The notes under the pieces: generated by a model
Told to the model about the DNA's origin: nothing
Seen by the model: the letters and a program-made list of their open reading frames with translations, nothing else
Databases searched by the model: none
Part shown: piece after piece, positions 25,338 to 34,232 of the stretch
Position numbering within the stretch: the first letter of the stretch is position 1
Layout of the letters: each line of letters starts with the position of its first letter
Assembly: GCF_013204885.1 (NCBI RefSeq)
Contig: NZ_JABMKX010000008.1
Coordinates: 62,001 to 126,000, forward strand
DNA: 64,000 nt
Reading direction: 5' to 3'
From: Paenibacillus tritici
GTDB lineage: Bacteria; Bacillota; Bacilli; Paenibacillales; Paenibacillaceae
Position numbers and translations under genes: made by a program

Positions 25338-26432
25338 ATGCAGATCCCGCCCCCTACTCCTCGCCAAATGTATTGGAACCGCGTCATCCTCAATACCTTT
25401 TGGATGGCGTTTATTGTTTATATGGCAAGCCAGCTATATGTTTGCTTATCCATGTGGGGCCACCGGCCCGAGTTGTCCGACAAGCCATATCTCATTAGGC
25501 ATATCTGGATTCCAGATGCTATTCTGTTCGCCCTGATGCTGATTCTGGAAGCCGTTCATAAATACAAGCCGTTGTTATCTGAATTCTCAATTATTCTTGG
25601 AAGTCACCTGTGCGGCATCGTGTTTATCCTGAATCTTAGTTCCGAATATCATGTGAAGCCGCTGATTATGCTGCTTCCCCTGCTGGTATCCATGATCTAT
25701 CTGAGGGAGAATTATCTGAGGGCTTCCTCTGTGATCTGCCTCATCTACATCATCATGTTATTTCTGAACACCTCTGTTTACGATTACACGCTGCGCATCC
25801 AGAACATCATTATCACCCTGATCTTAGCCGGAACCGCCCTGGCCGGCTTCGGTGTCATTGCCCGGGGCAAGGATCTTATGCGGTCACTCGAGAATTCGGT
25901 GAAGTCTGAGCAGGAGCTGCGCATCCAGAATATCATTATGGACAGGCTGTCCAAAATCGACCCCTTGACCGATCTGTATAACCACAAGACCTTCCATGAA
26001 TATCTGGGCTGGCTGATTGAGCACCAGCAGAGCAACCCTTTTCCCATGCAGCTGGCTGTTATTGATATCGACAATTTCAAACAAGTAAACGATCAATATG
26101 GACACTGGGTGGGGGACATTGTACTTAAGCAGGTGGCCGCCGTAATGCTGCAGCATATCGGTTCGGATGATTTCGCAGCGCGGTACGGGGGTGAAGAGTT
26201 CGTAATTATCCTGACAGCCAAGCAGGTGGCTGATTCCGAGCGGATCATGGAGAAGATACTCACCGGGATTGCCGGGCTTCCCATCAGCGAAATGGAGAAC
26301 AAGGCCGTTACGGTGAGCATCGGAATGCATGATTATAGTAAGGGTGATTCCAAGAGCTCCACCTTTCAGCAGGCGGACGACGCGCTCTATGAGGCCAAAA
26401 AAACAGGGAAAAACAAAATGGTTATCGTATGA
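25338..26432 (+). CDS. Membrane-bound diguanylate cyclase (GGDEF)
   Basis: Synthesises cyclic-di-GMP from two GTP. It has 364 residues from ATG 25338, chosen because AAGAGGA lies seven bases upstream; the frame extends to 25221 without signal. The first ~180 residues form about six membrane helices (MASE-type input domain, ligand unknown), followed by a short coiled coil and a GGDEF domain from about 205. The active-site loop is intact (GGEEF near residue 285), with DPLTDLYN, DIDNFKQVND and ADDALYEAKKTGKN. No RxxD inhibitory site is obvious. Its 3' end overlaps the convergent EAL gene by 11 bases. Confidence 0.92.
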   Translation: MQIPPPTPRQMYWNRVILNTFWMAFIVYMASQLYVCLSMWGHRPELSDKPYLIRHIWIPDAILFALMLILEAVHKYKPLLSEFSIILGSHLCGIVFILNLSSEYHVKPLIMLLPLLVSMIYLRENYLRASSVICLIYIIMLFLNTSVYDYTLRIQNIIITLILAGTALAGFGVIARGKDLMRSLENSVKSEQELRIQNIIMDRLSKIDPLTDLYNHKTFHEYLGWLIEHQQSNPFPMQLAVIDIDNFKQVNDQYGHWVGDIVLKQVAAVMLQHIGSDDFAARYGGEEFVIILTAKQVADSERIMEKILTGIAGLPISEMENKAVTVSIGMHDYSKGDSKSSTFQQADDALYEAKKTGKNKMVIV

Positions 26433-29400
26433 CATCCGCTCCATATCTTCGCTGCGGAACGAGCAGATCCACTACCTGGCGCTGCGGCACCGGCCGGCTG
26501 ATCAGATAACCCTGCACCTTGTCACAGCCCGATTCCTTGAGAAAAGCCAGCTGTCCGGCATCCTCAACCCCCTCGGCTACCACATCCAGACCCATCTTGT
26601 GGCCCAGGATAATGATCGTCTGGACAAAGGATTCGCTGAAGGCTTTGTCCGCCAGGGAATCAATGAAGATCTTGTCCATTTTGAGCGTGGAGATCGGCAG
26701 CTGCTGCAGATAGCTAAGGGAGGAATACCCCGTTCCGAAATCATCCAGTGCAATCCGGATACCCCGGGACTTAAGGAATTCCAGCTTGCTGACCGTACTC
26801 CCGAACGATTCCATGAATATCGACTCGGTAATTTCCAGCTCCAGACTGGATGCCGCAAGGCCGCTCTCCTCCAGGCTGTCCAGCACAATCTCAACGAAAT
26901 CATCCTGCAATAGCTGAATGATGGAGATGTTCACCGATATTTTGTAGGGGATTCCGGTAAGCTGGTGAATGCTGTTCATGAACTTGCAGGCTTCCCGCAG
27001 CACCCATTCCCCGATATAGATAATTAATCTGGAATCCTCGGCGATCTTGATGAAGGAGAGCGGAGAGACGAACCCGAGAACCGGACTGTTCCAGCGGATC
27101 AGGGCTTCGAAGCCTGAGATCAGCCCTGTCTCAATCTGTACCTGCGGCTGATAGTGCAGCTCAAATTCATTATTGTTCATGGCACTGCGCAGATGCTTCT
27201 CAATGTTCATCCGGTCATTGAAGGCGGTGTGCATGGATTTGTCATACACCACGTAAGTGCTCTTCCCCTCTTCCTTGGCCCGGTACATCGCTACATCGGC
27301 ATTCTTCAGAATCTCTTCCGTTGTCTCGCCGTCCTCGGGATAGAAGGAGATCCCGATACTGGAGGAGACATACAGATTGCTCTCGCCGATAAGAAACGAC
27401 TTGCGGAAGGCGCGCATAATATCCTCCGCCAGATTGAGAACATCCACCCGGCTCTCGATATCCTGGAGGAACACGACATACTCGTCTCCGCCGAGCCGCG
27501 ACAGCATATCCCTCTCACGCACAACCGATTGCAGACGCTCGCTGGCTTTGCGGATCAGAATATCGCCGGATTTGTGTCCAAGCGTATCATTAATGTACTT
27601 GAAGTTATCCATATCTACAAAAAGCAGCGCCGCTCTGCCGCCCGGCCGGCGGAAATAACCCTCCATCGTCTCCAGCAGACAGAGCCGGTTGGGAAGACCG
27701 CTGAGAGAATCCACATAAGCCAGACGGTGCATATTCTTCTGATTCTCCAGCAGCATATCATATTGCCCTACAAGCTCCTCCTGCGTCGCGGTAAGCTGCT
27801 CATAGGTTGCTTCAAGCTCCTGATAGCTGTGGTTCAGATTGAATTCAGCCTGCTTGCGTTTGCTGATGTCGATCAGTGAGCCCAGGAACAAGACGATCTG
27901 GTCCCGCGGGTCCACGATAGCCTTCCCCCGCACCTCAAACCACACATATTCCCCCTGCCGGGTCCTCATCCGGTATTCGGTTTCATAGATCGGGGTTAGC
28001 CCGGTAAGATGCGCCTGTCTGGCTTGGTTCGCAGACTCCTGATCATCCGGATGAATAATGCTGAGGACGCCTCCCTCGAAGGAGTTGATCTCTGCTTCGG
28101 TATAATCCATCACCTCATACCAGCGGTCAGAGAGCTTGTAGAAGCCGCTCTTCCAGTCCAGCTCCCACATGTATGCACCTGAGCCTTCCGAGGCCAGACG
28201 GAACCGCCGTTCGCTGACCCCCAGCTTGTTAAGCTGGTCCTGCAGCTCAACCTCAGTTGCCGCCAACTCCTCATAGGTGGCTTCCAGTTCCTCGTAACTA
28301 AGCTGCAGCTTAAGCTCATTCTGCTTGCGTTCGTCGATATCAATGCCTACCAGCACGAAGATATCCTCCGCCTGCTCGTCCATCCCCTTAATTAAGGCAG
28401 TGCGTACAGAGAAATAATGCGCACCCGGAGAATGGTCGGGAAGCTTCAGCTCGACATTAGTCACATAATCCTTATATACCGCTTTGATCAAGAGATCTCT
28501 TAGCACGGCTGCTCCGCCTTCAAGCCCGGATAGCTCATCAATGCTAACGCCGAGTACTTCCTTCTCCTTAAGGCCGGTCATGGCCTCGGCATACTTATTG
28601 AAGCGCACGCTCCGTTTGTCCCCGTGAACAGCCCAGACAATTACTCCGGTATTCTCGATCACATCCTTGAAGAATTCCTGTTCAGAATGAATCGTGCGGC
28701 GCAGACGCCGGATATAGATCCGGAGCAGGAGCGCCCCGAATACCAGAAGAACGGCACCAAAGGCAAATCCGGCAAAAATCCGGCTGCGCATCATTTCATT
28801 ATAACTGTCCGAATGAATGAAGAAATACTTCTGGTACAGCTCCTCAAAAGCTCCCGAGCGTTCCAGATGCTCGATCCGCGCATTCACATAGGGCACCAGC
28901 TCCGGCCTCGATTTGCTAATGCCGAACGCGACATCCTGGGGATACAAGTTGCTCATTTTACGGATAATACTGCCGGTTAACCCCTGTTCAACAATCAGAT
29001 AATCAACAACACCCTGATTCTCGAATAACAGGTCAATCTTGCCTTGTCCGAGAGCCGCTACAGCCTCCGGTACGGTCGCATATTCTATGTATTCCGATGG
29101 CGGGATGCCCACCTTATTCTGCAGAACCATTGCTGCATACTGCCCTTTGCCCACACCGATTCTGTACTTGCTGAGTGTGCTCAGCTTCACTTCTTCCTGA
29201 AGCTCTTGACGCGAATAGACGGAGATGCAGCTCTTTAACACAGGCTTCGAGAACAGGATACTCTGCTTCCTCTCCTCGCTTACAGCCATTAGCCCGGTTG
29301 TATCAATCGCTCCCTCAGTAAGCTGCCGGTACGTCTGCTCCCATTCTCCTGTGCTGTAGTGGACAAGATATTCCTGCTTCTCGAACACCATACTGGTCAG

Positions 29401-29562
29401 ATCCATATCGAAGCCCGTCAGATAACCATTCTGTATGTACTTATAAGGTGGATACTCCAGTTCTGCCTGGTACTTAATCTCCTGTCTTTCGGCATAAGCG
29501 GCAGCGGGGTGTGCAAGCACGAGCACAATGCTAATTAGAAGCAACAATTTACACCGCTTCAT
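26422..29562 (-). CDS. SBP-PAS-PAS-GGDEF-EAL cyclic-di-GMP signalling protein
   Basis: A 1046-residue membrane sensor. A signal peptide (residues 1-24) is followed by a periplasmic-binding-protein type 3 domain (25-250, with LEYPPYKY and GFDMDL), a transmembrane helix (about 262-284), two PAS regions (about 300-415 and 450-570) joined by coiled-coil EELEATYEELAATE repeats, a GGDEF domain (625-785, motif GGDEY near 690) and an EAL domain (800-1040). EAL residues look intact: FEALIRW, NISIIQL, ELEITES, ALDDFGTGYSS, KMDKIFI, VVAEGVE. It could be a phosphodiesterase tuned by an extracellular amino-acid-like ligand; whether the GGDEF half is active cannot be read from sequence. Confidence 0.93.
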   Translation of the reverse strand: MKRCKLLLLISIVLVLAHPAAAYAERQEIKYQAELEYPPYKYIQNGYLTGFDMDLTSMVFEKQEYLVHYSTGEWEQTYRQLTEGAIDTTGLMAVSEERKQSILFSKPVLKSCISVYSRQELQEEVKLSTLSKYRIGVGKGQYAAMVLQNKVGIPPSEYIEYATVPEAVAALGQGKIDLLFENQGVVDYLIVEQGLTGSIIRKMSNLYPQDVAFGISKSRPELVPYVNARIEHLERSGAFEELYQKYFFIHSDSYNEMMRSRIFAGFAFGAVLLVFGALLLRIYIRRLRRTIHSEQEFFKDVIENTGVIVWAVHGDKRSVRFNKYAEAMTGLKEKEVLGVSIDELSGLEGGAAVLRDLLIKAVYKDYVTNVELKLPDHSPGAHYFSVRTALIKGMDEQAEDIFVLVGIDIDERKQNELKLQLSYEELEATYEELAATEVELQDQLNKLGVSERRFRLASEGSGAYMWELDWKSGFYKLSDRWYEVMDYTEAEINSFEGGVLSIIHPDDQESANQARQAHLTGLTPIYETEYRMRTRQGEYVWFEVRGKAIVDPRDQIVLFLGSLIDISKRKQAEFNLNHSYQELEATYEQLTATQEELVGQYDMLLENQKNMHRLAYVDSLSGLPNRLCLLETMEGYFRRPGGRAALLFVDMDNFKYINDTLGHKSGDILIRKASERLQSVVRERDMLSRLGGDEYVVFLQDIESRVDVLNLAEDIMRAFRKSFLIGESNLYVSSSIGISFYPEDGETTEEILKNADVAMYRAKEEGKSTYVVYDKSMHTAFNDRMNIEKHLRSAMNNNEFELHYQPQVQIETGLISGFEALIRWNSPVLGFVSPLSFIKIAEDSRLIIYIGEWVLREACKFMNSIHQLTGIPYKISVNISIIQLLQDDFVEIVLDSLEESGLAASSLELEITESIFMESFGSTVSKLEFLKSRGIRIALDDFGTGYSSLSYLQQLPISTLKMDKIFIDSLADKAFSESFVQTIIILGHKMGLDVVAEGVEDAGQLAFLKESGCDKVQGYLISRPVPQRQVVDLLVPQRRYGADVIR

Positions 29563-29777
29563 CGCAATTCTCCTTTATCCAAGTATAAGAATTTATATGC
29601 ACACTTGCAGTTGAATCGGCTTAACGTATGTATACCAAGCTTATTCGACAAAAAATGGTAGGGTTCCTGCTCCTAACGACTCAATTCTGATAAAATGTGC
29701 AAATTCTGCAGAATCGTTTACTTAATAGCGAAAGAAACACATGGAATCAAATTTATCATCCATCTTTAGAATTTATA

Positions 29778-29838
29778 TTGCTTTTTGCGCTTAAAATGTG
29801 GATAATAGCAGTAATGGTTGATAATGATTATCATTATT
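29778..29838 (+). promoter_or_regulatory. Promoter with Fur box
   Basis: TTGCTT (29778-29783), 17-bp spacer, GATAAT (29801-29806), then GATAATGATTATCATTATT at 29820-29838, which matches the classical Fur box GATAATGATAATCATTATC at 17 of 19 positions and is itself nearly palindromic. It sits just after the predicted start point, so Fur-Fe should block the transcript reading the 47-residue gene at 29892. Confidence 0.75.
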
Positions 29839-29891
29839 GGATGTATATCATTCATATTTTTATATTTGAGTTAAAAGGAGACTGAACACCC

Positions 29892-30035
29892 ATGAACGCA
29901 GCCACTACCCGGACCGCCTTGCAGGTTGACGATTACCTGGATCTGCTCAATCTTGCTGTAAAAGTTGGAGATATGAAATGGCAGAAAGAAATCAAGTCCA
30001 GACTTCAATATATCCTTTGTCTGCAAACCCGATAG
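29892..30035 (+). CDS. Fur-controlled small protein (47 aa)
   Basis: A short gene with a clear AAAAGGAGA ribosome binding site ten bases before the ATG. The product is 47 residues, mostly one amphipathic helix (DDYLDLLNLAVKVGDMKWQKEI) with a basic C-terminus ending CLQTR and no membrane segment. The pattern YLDLLNLAVKVGDxxWQKEI looks like a conserved small-protein motif, but I cannot name the family. Position behind a Fur box suggests a role in the iron-sparing response, analogous in setting (not in sequence) to FbpA/B/C of B. subtilis. Confidence 0.65.
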   Translation: MNAATTRTALQVDDYLDLLNLAVKVGDMKWQKEIKSRLQYILCLQTR

Positions 30036-30093
30036 TTCATTTCATACAGGAATAGATAAGACGCACTTAAGATTTGTACTTGAAGCTAGTCGT

Positions 30094-30225
30094 CACTGCG
30101 GTGAACATTTGGACTTCCGGCCGCTGCCCATCCCCAGATTTCTTGATCCAAACCGCTGTTCGCGGGTGAAATCCGGTGACAAAGGCGGTCGCTACCGCTC
30201 CTACAGTTCCAAATTTCCCCTCCGT
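30094..30225. repeat. Imperfect inverted-repeat element
   Basis: About 130 bp whose ends are inverted relative to each other: left GAACATTTGGACTTCCGGCCGCT, right GGCGGTCGCTACCGCT ... AGTTCCAAATTTC, so TTTGGAnCT and the CCGGCCGC/GCGGTCG blocks pair. It is non-coding, lies within the predicted Fur-controlled transcript, and has the look of a small intergenic repeat or structured RNA. I could not find a second copy in this window. Confidence 0.45.
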
Positions 30226-30280
30226 TTCTTTTTGCTTCGTTAATTCTTTAGTGCCTCTTATATAGAGAGCACATACAGAG

Positions 30281-30311
30281 CCGCATCCCTTAATGGGGTG
30301 CGGTTTTTTTG
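30281..30311 (+). terminator. Terminator ending the Fur-box transcript
   Basis: CCGCATCCC-TTAAT-GGGGTGCGG followed by seven T. No gene lies between it and the 47-residue gene, so the predicted transcript carries about 270 bases of structured 3' region. Confidence 0.85.
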
Positions 30312-30451
30312 ATGGGCAAAATCTTTTCCACCTGCCCTTTATCCGGTTAATTCCCGGGCGCCTGCATCTGCAGCCCTCAGAATGTGTAATGATATAGTAT
30401 AATGATCAGCATACTATAACGACAATAGCCTATAGATCGGAGTGTGTCAGA

Positions 30452-32740
30452 TTGAGAAAAATCCTCTCTTTAGTCTTGATATTATCCTTACTGTGGATAC
30501 CCGGGGTCTATGCTGCCGATATTCCCGCACAGCAGGGAGCCATTACAGATGAAGCCCGGCTGCTCACAGCCAAAGAAGCCGATAACCTTACCCGGATGGC
30601 TACTACAGACCGTTATACCTTCCATGTCTTAACGATTGATTCACTGAATGGGAACAATTCGTCCAGTTATGCGGCGGATGTATATGATACCTGGGGGCTG
30701 AAGACCCGGGACATTCTGCTTCTGATTGCTTACGGAGATCAGCAGACGGAGATTAGCTTCATTAACCGGGATCTTCAGAATGCACTCGATACCTGGTCGA
30801 AGAAACAGGGCGGTGCTACGGGCAGCGCAGCAATCAGCAAGGTGCTGGAGACCTATTTCAATCCTTATGCCAGAGACGGCGATATTGCCGGAGGCATCGG
30901 CTCCGTAATTCAGGAGCTGCAGGCCATAGGCAACAGCACGCAGAACGGCACAACTGGCGGTGGTACGGCTGGTGGTGTCCAGACAGGAACGGGTGGGGTT
31001 AGCGGCAGCAGCGACGGAACGCGCAGCGGCTTCCCTCTCTTAACCCTCGCAGCTGTCGTTGCCGGTGCTGCCTTGCTGCTGCTCCTGCTGTATGTACTGA
31101 TTACCGGAATGCGCCGCCGCCAAGGGCTTGTTAAGCAGCAGGAGCAGCTGGCAGACCTGCTGGTGCGGGCGAACCGTGCCTTGGAGTCCCTTCAGCCTTT
31201 TCAGGGAATCGTACAAGGCAAGACCGGAGAGCTGGTGGAGGGCATCTCGAAGCGCCTCACCTCCCGGCTGGTGGAAATCTCAGCGCTGCAGACAGCCGGG
31301 CAAGGACCATTGCCGCCGTTCTACCGTTTGTCTGCACTCAAGGCGGCGGCAGAGGAGCTTCAGAGGGCAGAGGGGGAATTCCGCGTCTCCCTGGAAGAAG
31401 AAGAGAAGAACATCGCGGTCATTAGCGATGCTGACCGGAACGTCAAACAGCAGATCACCGAGCTGAAAGAGGATGCGCCGGAGCTTGAGGGGCAATTGCA
31501 GCAAGCTGCCCAAGAGACGGGCTATACGCTACAGGAGATCGCCGAAGATCTTCAGGAGCTGGCTGAGGAGACTGCCAAAGCTGATCAACTGGAGCTGTTC
31601 GACCCGATTGCCGCGCAGGAGATCACTGAAGAAGCGCAGGAGCGGCAAGAGCAGATTGAGCAGGACTTGCAGGATGTGGATGCCTTTCACGATAAGCTGC
31701 AGGCTTTCCCGGGTGTTCTGGCTGCAACCCGCAGCCGCATTGCCGGATTGATTGACCAGCATTCCCTGCACAACATGAAGGTCAAGCCTTATGACAGCCT
31801 GGAGCAGGCTTCCGCTGCCGCGAGTTCCATGGAAGCGCCGCTGCACAGCGGCGATATGGACGAAGTGCGCCGGACCGGCGCTGCACTGGATGCGCTGCTC
31901 GCCGAAGCCGTTGCTATGACGGAGCGCCAGGCTATGATCCGGCAGAATAATCTTCGAGACCTGGAGACTGTGCGCAGTAAATGGGGAACGCTGACCCAGC
32001 AGCGCAATGACCTTCAGAGCAGGCTTGCCGGGGCGAAGAACCGGTTCGCCCGGCAGCATCTGGACAGTCTGGAACAGCTGCTGGAGAAGACCGGCGGCGC
32101 ACTGCGGCAGGGTGCGGCTGAGGTGCCGCAGATTGAGACCTGGACCAGCGACGCACGCGGGGAGTATGACAAGGCACGCAGCGGACTCGACGGGCTGCTT
32201 GCCCTGCAGGACGAGACGGAAGGCAGCTTCAACAGTATCAGCGGAAGTCTGGACGCTCTAGAGGAACGTCTGGATAGCTTAAGAAGGCTGTTCAGCGAAG
32301 GACAGAGCCGGGTGGATGCCGCGCACAATCTGCTGCATAGCAGAGGTATTGCCTCGCAGAGCCGCTTCCAGCTATCCCTGCTGCCGGAGTACGGCGAGCT
32401 GGAGCAGCGTCTCTCCTCCAGTCCATACGATCTGGATGAACTGGAGAGCACCGGGCGCTCCTATGCTTCGCAGATTTCCTCCTTCGTGGAAGAAGCGAAC
32501 CGCCTAGTCCGTCAGAAGGAGGAGGCCGAGCGCGCAGCCAGGCTGGCCATGATGCGGGAACAGCAGCGCCGGGAGCAGGCCCGCCGCAGGAATTCCTCCG
32601 GGGGCGGGTTCGGCGGCGGGCGCTCATCGGGCGGCTCCTCTTGGGGCGGCGGTGGCGGTGGCGGTGGCGGGCGCTCATCGGGCGGTTCTTCCTGGGGCGG
32701 CGGCAAGTCCGGCCGCAGCTCGGGCGGCTCCAAGTGGTAG
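30452..32740 (+). CDS. TPM-domain membrane protein with long coiled coil and Gly/Ser-rich tail
   Basis: A 762-residue protein. Signal peptide (1-22), then an extracellular TPM domain (about 28-165; ITDEARLLTAKEADNL, DILLLIAYGDQQTEI), a Gly/Ser/Thr-rich linker, a transmembrane helix (about 195-217), and some 480 residues of cytoplasmic charged coiled coil rich in Gln/Glu/Leu, resembling EzrA-type rods. The C-terminus is repetitive GGRSSGGSSWGGG. TPM proteins (YgcG, TLP18.3 family) often end in a Gly-rich tail, but the long internal rod is unusual. The start is TTG 30452 after CGGAG. Function unknown; envelope stress or photosystem-like repair roles are known for other TPM proteins. Confidence 0.8.
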   Translation: MRKILSLVLILSLLWIPGVYAADIPAQQGAITDEARLLTAKEADNLTRMATTDRYTFHVLTIDSLNGNNSSSYAADVYDTWGLKTRDILLLIAYGDQQTEISFINRDLQNALDTWSKKQGGATGSAAISKVLETYFNPYARDGDIAGGIGSVIQELQAIGNSTQNGTTGGGTAGGVQTGTGGVSGSSDGTRSGFPLLTLAAVVAGAALLLLLLYVLITGMRRRQGLVKQQEQLADLLVRANRALESLQPFQGIVQGKTGELVEGISKRLTSRLVEISALQTAGQGPLPPFYRLSALKAAAEELQRAEGEFRVSLEEEEKNIAVISDADRNVKQQITELKEDAPELEGQLQQAAQETGYTLQEIAEDLQELAEETAKADQLELFDPIAAQEITEEAQERQEQIEQDLQDVDAFHDKLQAFPGVLAATRSRIAGLIDQHSLHNMKVKPYDSLEQASAAASSMEAPLHSGDMDEVRRTGAALDALLAEAVAMTERQAMIRQNNLRDLETVRSKWGTLTQQRNDLQSRLAGAKNRFARQHLDSLEQLLEKTGGALRQGAAEVPQIETWTSDARGEYDKARSGLDGLLALQDETEGSFNSISGSLDALEERLDSLRRLFSEGQSRVDAAHNLLHSRGIASQSRFQLSLLPEYGELEQRLSSSPYDLDELESTGRSYASQISSFVEEANRLVRQKEEAERAARLAMMREQQRREQARRRNSSGGGFGGGRSSGGSSWGGGGGGGGGRSSGGSSWGGGKSGRSSGGSKW

Positions 32741-32893
32741 CCGGATGCCTGGCGGGAAGTCCTAGTTTGCAGGCAATCTGCTACCGGAGTGCATTACGAC
32801 AGTATAGTTAAATAGACTCAAGTAGACGCGGAAAGTTTATTCAAGTGGAAATTGTACATCTAATTTGGCGTGCTGGGACACTTACAAAAAAAT

Positions 32894-32973
32894 AGTTGGA
32901 AAAACAACACTTAATCGGTCCGATGCCCGCTAAACTTCTAGGGTTCGGTCGATTAGGTGTATTTTTTCCAACT
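32894..32973. repeat. Intergenic inverted repeat, about 28-bp arms
   Basis: Left arm 32894-32922 (AGTTGGAAAAACAACACTTA, then ATCGG) pairs imperfectly with right arm 32946-32973 (reverse complement AGTTGGAAAAAATACACCTA, then ATCG), with a 23-base loop. A third partial copy of the right end (CTTTTTTCCAACTGCT) follows at 33011-33026. Non-coding; possibly a mobile or structured intergenic element. Confidence 0.65.
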
Positions 32974-33108
32974 GCTTATCCGTAACACTCTATTTTGGCA
33001 GAATTAAATGCCTTTTTTCCAACTGCTATGTTCGGAGCCGCCCTGTCCGTTCTCTTCCCTCTCGACCCGGATAACGACGGCCACAGGCGCAAGCAACCCT
33101 GCGCCTCC

Positions 33109-33897
33109 TTAGTGGGACTCCTCATCCAGGAACGGCTTGTTCACATAGTAATACATCACGCCCATCAGCACACCGCCGCCGATGAGATTGCCCAGCGTAA
33201 CCGGGACGAGATTATGCACAACGCCTCCCCAGGAGATAGTGCCGGGGTGATCCAGGACGAGGGCAATCGCGAAGGTACACATGTTGGCAATACTATGCTC
33301 ATACCCGGAGATGAAGAAGCAGAATACGAATAGAACCATGGCGAACATTTTGGCCCCGTCGTTCTTCATCGACATCGGTACGAAGAATGCCAGGCACACG
33401 AGCCAGTTACAAAGAATCGCCCGGAAGAACAGCTGCATCGCCGGAGCTTCCATCTTGTGGGCAACCACATTCAGGAGGAACCCGTTCACCGACGAGTCAT
33501 AGAACAATCCGGTCAAAAAAATAAGCAATGCGAAGGCCGTTGCCCCAAGAATGTTGCCCAGGTAGCTTACCACCCACATCCGCACTACCTCGGTCCATGC
33601 CATCTTGCGCCGCAATGCCGCATAGGTGTAATAGAAGGTATCCCCGGTGAATAAATCTCCCCCGCCGTAGGAAATCAGGATGATGGCTGCGCCGAACGTG
33701 ATCGCAGCCATCGGATAAGTCATCGGCGATTGTTCCATGTAGAAAAAGTTGCCGGTCTTAAAGGCTACGATTACGCCGAATCCGATAAACATGCTGGCGA
33801 GCATGGCTCTGGCAATATACCGGAATACGCTTTGCCGGAAAATTTTCTGTTTCTTAAGTGCCAGCTTCTCCACCTGCAGCAGTGCCTCGTTCTCCAT
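33109..33897 (-). CDS. Formate/nitrite transporter (FNT) family channel
   Basis: Pentameric membrane channel subunit of 262 residues for formate, nitrite or related small anions. Six hydrophobic segments are visible. FNT signatures: ARAMLASMFIGFGVIVAF, GGGDLFTGDTFY, NWLVCLAFFVP, and GYEHSIANM, whose histidine is the central gating residue. The charged N-terminus (LALKKQKIFRQ) is cytoplasmic. It stands alone with no formate lyase or nitrite reductase nearby, so the substrate is open. GGAGG precedes the ATG. Confidence 0.92.
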   Translation of the reverse strand: MENEALLQVEKLALKKQKIFRQSVFRYIARAMLASMFIGFGVIVAFKTGNFFYMEQSPMTYPMAAITFGAAIILISYGGGDLFTGDTFYYTYAALRRKMAWTEVVRMWVVSYLGNILGATAFALLIFLTGLFYDSSVNGFLLNVVAHKMEAPAMQLFFRAILCNWLVCLAFFVPMSMKNDGAKMFAMVLFVFCFFISGYEHSIANMCTFAIALVLDHPGTISWGGVVHNLVPVTLGNLIGGGVLMGVMYYYVNKPFLDEESH

Positions 33898-34042
33898 TTG
33901 ACCTCCGTCTTCGCTTCATATTTTCAGTGATACGGAGACTGACAGGCAGCCTCCAGGTTATTATACCCAATAAACCACTGGAAATTGCTTGAATCACAGC
34001 GCGTCAAAAATGTATGGAATCCGTGCACTCCCCGCATCCGCA

Positions 34043-34144
34043 TCACAGGCTATTCTCATCCGGATCATTCAGCCTGGCGATAGCTTCCGCTTTCTCACTG
34101 CTGGCTACGACGATGAGCACCACTATCAAACACCCCAGAATCAT
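34043..34144 (-). CDS. Small single-helix membrane protein (33 aa)
   Basis: ATG 34144 follows AGAGGGGATAAGCGG, a good ribosome binding site. The 33 residues consist of a hydrophobic helix (ILGCLIVVLIVVA) and a charged tail ending DPDENSL. It lies 88 bases after telA on the same strand, so it may be the last gene of the Ter operon. No homologue is recalled; the call rests on the ribosome binding site and helix. Confidence 0.4.
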   Translation of the reverse strand: MILGCLIVVLIVVASSEKAEAIARLNDPDENSL

Positions 34145-34232
34145 CCGCTTATCCCCTCTTTCTCCATAGGTCGCCTTAGTGACAACTTATGTGGAAGAGT
34201 AGAGCAATATGAATGGGGGACGAATCAAACCA

